Assembly: GCA_947502835.1 (NCBI GenBank)
Contig: CANNBJ010000001.1
Location: 248,001-312,000, forward strand
Source: Bdellovibrionales bacterium
GTDB taxonomy: Bacteria > Bdellovibrionota > UBA1018 > CAIMNF01
Direction of reading: 5' to 3'
DNA: 64,000 bases
Shown: in pieces, positions 58,301 to 64,000 of the stretch
Layout of the letters: each line of letters begins with the position of its first letter
Numbering within the stretch: position 1 is the first letter of the stretch
The notes under the pieces: model-generated
Told to the model about the DNA's origin: nothing
What the model saw: the letters and a program-made list of their open reading frames with translations, nothing else
Databases searched by the model: none
Made by a program: the position numbers and the translations under genes

Positions 58301-59334
58301 TCGATCTGGACAAGTTCCAGGACGGATTGATCCTGGTTCCACACACTTTGAAACGTGAGATAGGTTTTGAGTTTTCCCCGCTTGCGGAGCTTTGAAGCCG
58401 CCTCCGCGATCGCAAGGAGAATCGCATCAAGCTTCTCGTCGGTCTTTCGGTCCCAAATGGAGAGTTCCTTTGATTTCGGGAAAAATCGCGTCCGGAGGGA
58501 GGGGTGTTCCTGGAGGTTGGATGCAATCGGGAGCAACTCGGTGGGAACGAGTGTGCTGTTCTTGTGGAAAAGGATCTCGGCAACCGGAATCCTTGTGCCA
58601 TCCGTGAAGAGGTAGAGAATGCTTCTTCTGCGAGCCGATTCAAGCGGGTTTTGGATCAAGGGATGCGTGCTTCCGCGAAAAGAAATCGGGGATCGCCACA
58701 GGGGATGGGGAAGCTCGGATTCACGGTAAAACGGAATGGCAAGGTCCGGAAGGAGCGCACTCTCGTGCGAGTGGCCGGGAGGGAGCTTCATGGTCCAGGC
58801 GCTCGAGTCCACGGATCCGGCCAAGGGACTGTCGGGAAAGGCGAACACGAGCCCTTCGAACTCAGCATGGACTTGGGGGTGGGTGATGTATCCGGATTCT
58901 CGATGCAGGATGTTTTGGGGGGATTCCGCCGGAGCGGGGGCGCGCAGTTTCTTGAATTCCTCCTCGAACGAGCGGACGTGTTCCAGGATTTCGGAATCCA
59001 CGCGGGTGAGTTCGTATTTCTGGCATGCAAGCACGGTTGCAACCCAAGCGGCGCAAGCCTGGTGCTTGCAAAAAATTCCGTGGGAGGCCATGGAACAGTC
59101 GCATTCGGAATACAGGGGAAGGGATACCGAAGTGGAGTCGATCCTGGTTTTGCACTCTTCCGAGAACCGAAAGTCAATCCGGTGGCCTTTTGCGCCCAGG
59201 GTTGCGATCTCGAAGCTTTGGAATCCGCGATCTCTCAAGTATTGCAATCCTCGCTCGAGGGCGGATGGGTCCAAACCTTTTGATAACGCGCCGCTTCCTG
59301 CGCGTTTCAACTCCTGGAGTGAGGGAAGTTTCAT
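55342..59334 (-). CDS. SNF2/RapA-family helicase with a SWIM zinc finger
   Basis: A 1330-residue protein. A SWIM zinc finger is near residues 73-94 (ECDCSMASHGIFCKHQAC, pattern C-x-C-x8-C-x-H). A long middle region (about 100-850) of beta-rich unknown domains precedes the C-terminal SNF2 ATPase (about 860-1310): Walker A DDMGLGKT near 880, DEAQ box near 970, TGTPLENHM, and motif VI DRTHRIGQTKPVQVYRYI near 1265. It is a nucleic-acid translocase, probably remodelling RNA polymerase or protein-DNA complexes; the SWIM finger suggests DNA or protein contact. No ribosome site precedes the ATG. The gene is divergent from hip. Confidence 0.93.
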   Translation of the reverse strand: MKLPSLQELKRAGSGALSKGLDPSALERGLQYLRDRGFQSFEIATLGAKGHRIDFRFSEECKTRIDSTSVSLPLYSECDCSMASHGIFCKHQACAAWVATVLACQKYELTRVDSEILEHVRSFEEEFKKLRAPAPAESPQNILHRESGYITHPQVHAEFEGLVFAFPDSPLAGSVDSSAWTMKLPPGHSHESALLPDLAIPFYRESELPHPLWRSPISFRGSTHPLIQNPLESARRRSILYLFTDGTRIPVAEILFHKNSTLVPTELLPIASNLQEHPSLRTRFFPKSKELSIWDRKTDEKLDAILLAIAEAASKLRKRGKLKTYLTFQSVWNQDQSVLELVQIDFHQPKLLKSGFNLSGTLGGEHQIHTTIQLELGTAWTWFETFAFHPENREIFFHPYHHWLEVFPPRLECTRHGQFEDVFNRLQDQFHASFSEIHAEPAFEFLKRDSFTPQIRVFSNGSFSVELRTEFGVIDGLPAPILKQLQILTQGIRAWDESLSDSLFQVKKQAKRASDMRLFRHIGISALVMQESIRYFIKKDRSFDSFFEGMKTRLATLMNKLEGAPHSPNLALETFCSRPAIETLESYVKDLQKLFEERLLPISIPGKNALIGGAYAFYLKLLYSWITLSQTQSQGAILLKTKDGVIQNPGFETPENFKDLQFFSGSETAIASSIRYLFSKKSSSPENLIRAFLPLQNDEGAGLSLDDQTIEELKDEDFISEFILDETPDAEGKIDWFELHPKFFFKGVEIEESQAKRLSETGMITFQGKIYRLNQSSLPSLEKLTHFWDQLASATGQKRGTKKSDRIYRLPKHYTLELLALRSTGVRVKGGPIWDGIVQFYDNLNSERPPLPLPEGFKGELKAYQHRGVQWIHDLYKLGLGGILADDMGLGKTVQTLVFLEMLRQKGELGHSLIAVPTSLTYNWFSEARRFTPDLPIHIFQSREISKARDFLEKNPHAVVICTYGLLAEHESFFSNYRWSVHIYDEAQNLKTITAKRTTVSRKLPARFKLCLTGTPLENHMGEFYSLMDLVVPGSLGVFDQFRKTYMQSYNPDPERVQYLKTKTRPLVLRRTKSAILKELPQKSESTVKIPFSDKQLAIYRDIALSWNSKVRKAISDDGESKSQLIMLTALLRLRQVCSAPGSVPNVTYTETPPKLTLLTDNLKSIIETGESALVFTQFLGTFDLLSSELKKAGIPFFSLHGKVSRKDREIQLQKFQEFPKGSVMLMTLKTGGVGLNLTKASYVFHLEPWWNPAVENQATDRTHRIGQTKPVQVYRYIMSESVEEKIEILKGRKSSQFNALFSDVETTQEVGEGGSFSLSQKDFEYLLGV

Positions 59335-59387
59335 TGGCAGTGAGTCTGACTGATCGGGGAGTGCAGTTCAAGGTTTAATTTGTGTTG

Positions 59388-59416
59388 TTGCAACTGGAGC
59401 AAGGGTGGCAAAGAAT
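59388..59416 (+). promoter_or_regulatory. Candidate promoter of the HiPIP gene
   Basis: TTGCAA (59388-59393) and AAGAAT (59411-59416) are 17 nt apart, each with about four matches to consensus. The ribosome site AAGGAG (59425-59430) follows. Weak, seen by eye. Confidence 0.35.
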
Positions 59417-59438
59417 AGAGGGATAAGGAGATTCGAAA

Positions 59439-59765
59439 ATGGCACAAAACGAAAGACGTTTATTTATGAAAACCTTGATTCTTGGAGTCGCTGCATTCGC
59501 ATCGGCGCCGCTTCTCAAGATGCAGCGTGCGTTTGCAGGGAATCCACTTGCGAAGCTTGACGATCCGCTTGTGAAGGCATTGGGCTATGTGGCGAATGCA
59601 AAGGACTCCAAGGATCGAAAGGACAAAAAAGCAAACTGCAAAAGCTGCCAGTTCTATGCGGCTGCGGATGACAAGGCGACCCAAGGAAAGTGTCAACTCA
59701 TTGCAAGCGGCGAGGTCCTTGCCGAAGGATGGTGCCGATCTTGGGCAGCCAAGGCCAAGAAGTAA
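59439..59765 (+). CDS. hip: High-potential iron-sulfur protein (HiPIP) with a Tat signal
   Basis: A 108-residue protein. The N-terminus carries a twin-arginine motif (ERRLFMK, Arg6-Arg7) and a hydrophobic segment with AFA cleavage near residue 33. The mature part has the four HiPIP cysteines, Cys67, Cys70, Cys85 and Cys99 (CxxC-x14-C-x13-C) with a Trp at 98. It should hold a 4Fe-4S cluster and act as a periplasmic electron carrier, exported folded. AAGGAG (59425-59430) supports the ATG. It is followed after only 3 nt by the HEAT-repeat gene, so they are likely cotranscribed. Confidence 0.92.
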   Translation: MAQNERRLFMKTLILGVAAFASAPLLKMQRAFAGNPLAKLDDPLVKALGYVANAKDSKDRKDKKANCKSCQFYAAADDKATQGKCQLIASGEVLAEGWCRSWAAKAKK

Positions 59766-59768
59766 CCC

Positions 59769-62387
59769 ATGCTCGAAGACCAGCAGCGCAGGATTCGGGA
59801 GATCGCAGCACAGCCGTCTCCCGAGTCCGCGCGACTCCTCATTCGGATGTATGCGGAGAGCGAGTGGCGAAGCACCAGGCTTGAGGTGATTCGGTCTCTT
59901 GGCCATTTTTCCGATACGCGCTCCTTGCCCTTTCTGGTGGACTTGATTTCCAAAAACGAGGATCTTGCCGAACAGGAACTCGCTGTGGTGTCCCTTGCTC
60001 GCCAAAAGAGCCGTGGAGCCCGTTATTTTCTTAGGTCGTTTTATCCGGGTGCTCCCGAACCCCTGAAGCCTGTGGCCGCCTATGCGCTTGGTTTGGTGCA
60101 GGACCATGAGTCCGCCGGGGTTCTTTTGGCCGATTTGTTGAACCCGAAAAAAAGTTCCGTGCCCCGCTTGTGCAGGAACCTTGTCCTGGCTCTGGGTGAA
60201 CTGAAGGAAGTGGGCGCTTTGCCCGAAATTCACCGTCTCCTGATGGATCGGAATCAGGAGGATCGGGATTTGACTCTTGCCCTTCTCTTTGCTCTTGGAA
60301 GGCTCGAGCGCGATCCTGCCAAAGTGACCCGTTTCGAGGCGCGGTTTTTGGATGAATCGATTTTGTGGCAGGTTTATCAAAGCACCCTGGCGCAGGTTCA
60401 AATCCGCAGCCAGTTCAAACTTGAGGACTATTTGCACAAGATTTTTGAATCGGATCGTCCGCATCCGCTCCTTCCTTTTGAGCTCAGGTCTTTTGATCCG
60501 GCGGATGTTTCCGCAGGAATTTCAATCTTTGCCAAGGATCGCTTTCTTGTGCGGCATCTGTTTTGCCTGAGGGCATTTCCTGCAGCCCTTGCTGCCCGCA
60601 TGCTCGAAGAGCTCGGGAAGGAAACGTCCGAGTGGAGGCTCTTTTTCTCCTCGGTCATCGACTCCGGGGTCGGCTGCCCGGATCGGGGTGTAGCCGATCG
60701 CATCCTGGGTGCGGCCGGAGGGGAAAGCGCTTCGCTTGAGTTGCGACTCGATTGGATGGATGCATTCCTGGGGGTCGTGGATTTTGAAAAGGAAGCAAGT
60801 CGCTTTTTGAAATTGAGCGAAGAACGGTTGGCCACCCGGTTCATCAATCTTTGGAGTGAGGCCGCGTTTTCCCGGCCAAAGTCCGAGGTTCGGGGCCAAA
60901 TTCGGGGATTTCTGAAACTGGGACTCAAGGAGGCGGTGTTTTCAAGGCTTTTGCGGGCCTGTGTTGAACTTTCCGTGGGGGATGAGGTCATCGAAAAGGA
61001 ATGGAGTGAGCGGTTCAAGAATCCAAAGAACCGGACGGCGCTTTTGATGTATGCGGAACATTTCTCCTATCCGGGCGGAAGGGACGGGGTTCTTTCGCTT
61101 TCGCCCGAAGAAGCGGATCCCCTTCTTCCTAGGATTCTCGGGGTTCTCGAGGCGCTTGCCCGTGACGGGAAAATCCAGCGCTCCGATTCGAGGTTGGAGT
61201 CTTTCTTGAAGTTTGCTGCAGGCCGGAATGAGGCCGGCTTGATCGGCGTCCTTCGTGTTCTCCGGTTTGTCCCGATTCAAGCCTTCCAGACGTTGGTGTT
61301 GCAAGGCCTCGGATCCAAGGTTGAGGCGGTGACGCTCAATTCCCTGATTGCCGCCAAGGCGTATCCGGCCTCCCGGGAGATTGCAGACTCCTTGTCGGAA
61401 TTCCTTCGCTCTCCTTCCGAGGTTTTCCGCGGCAGGGCCCTTGATTCCATCCTGGCCAATTCCACCCTGGTTGCGAAGAGGGCTGCTCTTCAGCATCTGA
61501 GGGACCGGATTTTGGAAGAGGATGTGGTCGACAAGATTTATCGGGACTTTGATCCCGACAAGAAGGGTGGGGAGGAGTTTTTCTCGGCGCTCCGCGAGAT
61601 TCTGAAATCCGTTCCCGATCACCCGCAGTGGGAAAAACTGGTGGCACTCCGGGACCGCCTGCGTGTGAAACAGGATCCTGCTGGAGCAACCGGCGCACCG
61701 GTCAGTCCGGAGGTACTTGACCTTGATGCAAGACTGGGAAAATGGATTCCTGCGTTTGCATCCCTCGATCCCGCAACAAAGTTGGCACTTCGCGCGGCAG
61801 AACAGCCATTCTTGCGGTCGGAGGACCTTGAGAATCTTCCCATCGACAAAGCCCCTTCCGTGTTGGAGTTTTGCAAAGCGCTCGATTTGGTTCTCGAAAA
61901 GCACATCGGGCAGAAACTTTTGTTTCCGAGGCTTGATCGCGAGTTGCATGATTTTCAAACCCTTTGGCACCGGGCCGGTTTCGGGGAGGAGTATCCTCAA
62001 TCCGACCGGGTACTCGGCGCCCTGGGGCTCAAGGGGAAGATCGCTCCCGAGTGGTTTCCCTTGCACAAAGCAAAGCAGATCAGCGGGAGCTTCTTCAACG
62101 GGAAGATCCTTCAGGATCGATTCAAGATCTTCGATGGACTCAGGGCGTGGGCCGTGATTCTCCTTGTTTTCTCAAGAAAGCTCGTGATTCAGGGGGTTGA
62201 GGCACCCCCCATGTTGAAATTGCCCCATCTGAATGATGAGAAAGTGATTTCGATCGCAAAGCGTTTGATGCAACTTCAGGATCTCCGGAATCCGGCAGCC
62301 CATCGCCAGACCTATCCGGAGCTTGAGTCGGTAAAGGTCGTTCGCAATGAGGCGATCGAGCTCATCAACCTCATTTTGATCTCCTGA
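59769..62387 (+). CDS. HEAT-repeat protein with a C-terminal HEPN-like region
   Basis: An 872-residue cytoplasmic-type protein with no signal peptide. The N-terminal part (about 1-200) contains helical HEAT-like repeats (EVIRSLGHFSDTRSLPFLVDLI, YALGLVQDHESAGVLLADLL, ALGELKEVGALPEIHRLLM). The middle is long alpha-helical. The C-terminal end has RNPAAHRQ (Arg840, His845), which fits the RNase motif R-[ND]-x3-H of HEPN domains. The family and the domain order are not known to me. It starts 3 nt after the hip stop. A nuclease role is only a hypothesis. Its end overlaps the convergent gene by 17 nt. Confidence 0.72.
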   Translation: MLEDQQRRIREIAAQPSPESARLLIRMYAESEWRSTRLEVIRSLGHFSDTRSLPFLVDLISKNEDLAEQELAVVSLARQKSRGARYFLRSFYPGAPEPLKPVAAYALGLVQDHESAGVLLADLLNPKKSSVPRLCRNLVLALGELKEVGALPEIHRLLMDRNQEDRDLTLALLFALGRLERDPAKVTRFEARFLDESILWQVYQSTLAQVQIRSQFKLEDYLHKIFESDRPHPLLPFELRSFDPADVSAGISIFAKDRFLVRHLFCLRAFPAALAARMLEELGKETSEWRLFFSSVIDSGVGCPDRGVADRILGAAGGESASLELRLDWMDAFLGVVDFEKEASRFLKLSEERLATRFINLWSEAAFSRPKSEVRGQIRGFLKLGLKEAVFSRLLRACVELSVGDEVIEKEWSERFKNPKNRTALLMYAEHFSYPGGRDGVLSLSPEEADPLLPRILGVLEALARDGKIQRSDSRLESFLKFAAGRNEAGLIGVLRVLRFVPIQAFQTLVLQGLGSKVEAVTLNSLIAAKAYPASREIADSLSEFLRSPSEVFRGRALDSILANSTLVAKRAALQHLRDRILEEDVVDKIYRDFDPDKKGGEEFFSALREILKSVPDHPQWEKLVALRDRLRVKQDPAGATGAPVSPEVLDLDARLGKWIPAFASLDPATKLALRAAEQPFLRSEDLENLPIDKAPSVLEFCKALDLVLEKHIGQKLLFPRLDRELHDFQTLWHRAGFGEEYPQSDRVLGALGLKGKIAPEWFPLHKAKQISGSFFNGKILQDRFKIFDGLRAWAVILLVFSRKLVIQGVEAPPMLKLPHLNDEKVISIAKRLMQLQDLRNPAAHRQTYPELESVKVVRNEAIELINLILIS

Positions 62388-64000
62388 TTTGCCGGATGAG
62401 GCTCGCTTTTCCATCGATCACCATGAGCTCTCCTGTGGGGAGGGATGTAATTGAGGAAATGAGACTGAAGGTTGCGCTCAAAAGCGCCCCATCGGCGTTT
62501 CCGTGAGCACCAGTTCCCGCATAGGTGCTGACCACTTGCCCTGTGTCGATTTTTCGAATGACGAGGCCATTCTGGTCTCCGACAAACACGTTCCCTGATT
62601 GATCCACTGCGATTCCGAGAGGTGTGGCGAAGGTTGCGGTATCCGAGCCCCCCTCGTCATAGCCGCTTCTCGTAGTGAGTCCTGCATAAATGCTCATCAC
62701 CCTTCCTCCATCGATCACCTTGATGGTTTGGTCCCCCTGGTCGACTACAAAAATCCGGTTGTCGGAGCTTACTGCAAGGGAGACCGGGGCAGTGAACCAC
62801 GATGGGTCGCTCAGGGTGGTGACGGCACCGTCTTTCAAGTAGCGAAGTGCGCCGTTCCCTGAATCCAAAATCAGGAGTCCACCATCATACCAAGCAAGAT
62901 CCTTGGGCGATGAGAAGGTGGCGCTTAGGGCTTCCGCATCAGTGAATCCCGAGCTGTAGGCCTGACCTGCGACTGTTGTCACAGTTGTCTTTTCTGCTGA
63001 GAGAGTGATGCCTCGAATGGTTTGTCCGTCACGATCGGAAACATAAATCATTCCTGTGAGAGGATCTTGGGCAATGCCGTGAGGAGAGGAGAATCGAGCG
63101 CCCGCTCCCGTGCCGTCGAGCTCGCCGGACGAACCCGCGGCCCCTGCGATCGTCGTGATTTCATCACCGGTTCGATCAAAATATCGAATCGTGGAGTTCT
63201 CCGTATCCGTGAAGACAAGGTGTCCGTTGTCCAAGCCGAGTACGGCACCGGGTCTTGAAAATTGAGCATAAGGTTCGGAGGATCCCATCCCATCCGAGGA
63301 TCCGGGTCCCCCGAAGCCCGCGATCGTTGTAACGCCAAGGGTGCTGCCTCCCATCATCCCGGTGATCCAGGTTTGAATTTCAGTGCTGGTGAGATTGATC
63401 AAGGCATGAATGCCTTCAGAATTGTAAAAGCTGAATCCTGCAACCTGGTAACCACTTGCCGATCCTTTGTTTTCAAGGGTGAGGGCGCCGCCTTGGCCCT
63501 GATGATCCACAGTGGTGATGGTGAACATGGTACTCGTGTCGAAGGATTTGAGCCCAGAGACGGATCCGCCCATCTTTGCCTCGACCATCAAGAGTTCCTT
63601 CGAGTTTGAGAAACCGATGAATACCCCGGAACTCATTGTCCGGGGATCAACCAGGTCGGATCTCGTATCAATGGCGGTTCCACCCGAAGTGCTTGGGGTG
63701 ATCCAGGCCAGATCATAGGCAAGGGTTCCTGAATCAAACCGGGAATGAGGGGTGATGCTGGTGACTTCTGAGGTTGACCCATCCGAATAGACCAATTGAA
63801 TTTCTGAGGATGGGAGTGCATCCACGCAATCCGCAGGGGTGATCACACCCGCATTGGATCCATCGCTGAGGAGTACTCCGGAGCAGTGGGTTTTTGGGCC
63901 TCTCAGTTCCACAAACCAGCCAGGTGTGTTTTGCGTTGGTGTGGGTGAAGGATCGGGGAGGCTGTTGACCGTCACCGGGGCTGATACGGCCTGGATGCCT
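62371..64000 (-). CDS. Trypsin-like pseudoprotease fused to NHL repeats (N-terminus outside the window)
   Basis: The open frame continues to the window edge, so the true start is outside; the GTG at 63975 is not a convincing start. A trypsin-fold domain (from about 63900 down to 63350) has CSGVLLSDGSNAGVITPADCVD, where the expected TAAHC has become TPADC (the catalytic His replaced by Asp), and HQGQGGALT where GDSGGP is expected (the catalytic Ser missing). The Asp strand AYDLAWI remains. The C-terminal half has five or six NHL repeats (HGIAQDPLTGMIYVSD, LAVSSDNRIFVVD, LGIAVDQSGNVFVGD and similar), a beta-propeller. It looks like an extracellular binding protein, not an enzyme. Confidence 0.78.
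   Translation of the reverse strand, partial: GIQAVSAPVTVNSLPDPSPTPTQNTPGWFVELRGPKTHCSGVLLSDGSNAGVITPADCVDALPSSEIQLVYSDGSTSEVTSITPHSRFDSGTLAYDLAWITPSTSGGTAIDTRSDLVDPRTMSSGVFIGFSNSKELLMVEAKMGGSVSGLKSFDTSTMFTITTVDHQGQGGALTLENKGSASGYQVAGFSFYNSEGIHALINLTSTEIQTWITGMMGGSTLGVTTIAGFGGPGSSDGMGSSEPYAQFSRPGAVLGLDNGHLVFTDTENSTIRYFDRTGDEITTIAGAAGSSGELDGTGAGARFSSPHGIAQDPLTGMIYVSDRDGQTIRGITLSAEKTTVTTVAGQAYSSGFTDAEALSATFSSPKDLAWYDGGLLILDSGNGALRYLKDGAVTTLSDPSWFTAPVSLAVSSDNRIFVVDQGDQTIKVIDGGRVMSIYAGLTTRSGYDEGGSDTATFATPLGIAVDQSGNVFVGDQNGLVIRKIDTGQVVSTYAGTGAHGNADGALLSATFSLISSITSLPTGELMVIDGKASLIRQIRRSK

Overview
The window looks like a chromosomal segment of a Gram-negative, flagellated bacterium of the Bdellovibrionota (Bdellovibrio/Oligoflexia) type. 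This is inferred from gene content, not from a database search: a short Bdellovibrio-like flagellin, a spd/mitochondrial-type EF-G, SecG and TonB with an outer-membrane receptor, a soluble chemotaxis operon, and a GAPDH-PGK-TPI-SecG operon. Genes are dense and often overlap by the ATGA pattern. There is one tRNA gene (initiator tRNA-fMet), and no rRNA, CRISPR array, insertion sequence or complete prophage. The window starts inside typA and ends inside a pseudoprotease/NHL gene.

Layout. 1-7.6 kb holds translation and housekeeping genes: typA (partial), rpmB, GNAT, HAD, PIG-L deacetylase, a CBS-domain protein divergent from a Crp/Fnr regulator with a perfect FNR-type box between them, nagB, a thioesterase, xthA and orn. 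7.7-15.5 kb holds fusA, an SDR39-SRPBCC fusion, a putative secreted protein, and the gap-pgk-tpiA-secG operon. 15.5-24.4 kb is a leftward block: exonuclease, a small protein, a protein with a duplicated domain, a PLP enzyme and DUF983, then subtilase, periplasmic protein and RND exporter. 24.4-30.5 kb carries a FemAB-like transferase, a flavin oxidoreductase, flagellin with a sigma-28 promoter, a START protein, a putative exported protein and an arsC-aquaporin pair.

30.5-33.4 kb is an iron-uptake unit (TonB and a TonB-dependent receptor, each with a Fur box). 33.5-42.5 kb is a sensory island: a BLUF photoreceptor translationally coupled to a response regulator, divergent from cheA (hybrid)-cheW-mcp (three PAS)-cheB-cheY-cheR. 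42.5-46 kb holds a hairpin-rich element beside tRNA-fMet, an RRM RNA-binding protein, a RluB-type pseudouridine synthase and a variant HD-GYP protein. 46-59.3 kb is a run of eleven leftward genes: SNF2/SWIM helicase, XerC/D recombinase, M50 protease, DUF2520 Rossmann protein, panB, panC, coaBC, coaX, trpS, scpA and scpB. 59.4-64 kb holds a Tat-exported HiPIP followed after 3 nt by a HEAT-repeat protein with a HEPN-like RNxxxH motif, then the pseudoprotease/NHL gene.

How the genes work together. Pantothenate-to-CoA synthesis is nearly complete in one run: panB, panC, coaBC and coaX are present, while panE and panD are absent, and a DUF2520 protein sits in the likely ketopantoate-reductase position. 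The chemotaxis operon, its flavin-type PAS receptor and the BLUF-response-regulator pair suggest coupled light and redox control of motility. Several genes without Shine-Dalgarno sequences have a promoter whose -10 box ends 6-7 nt before the ATG, which predicts leaderless mRNAs.
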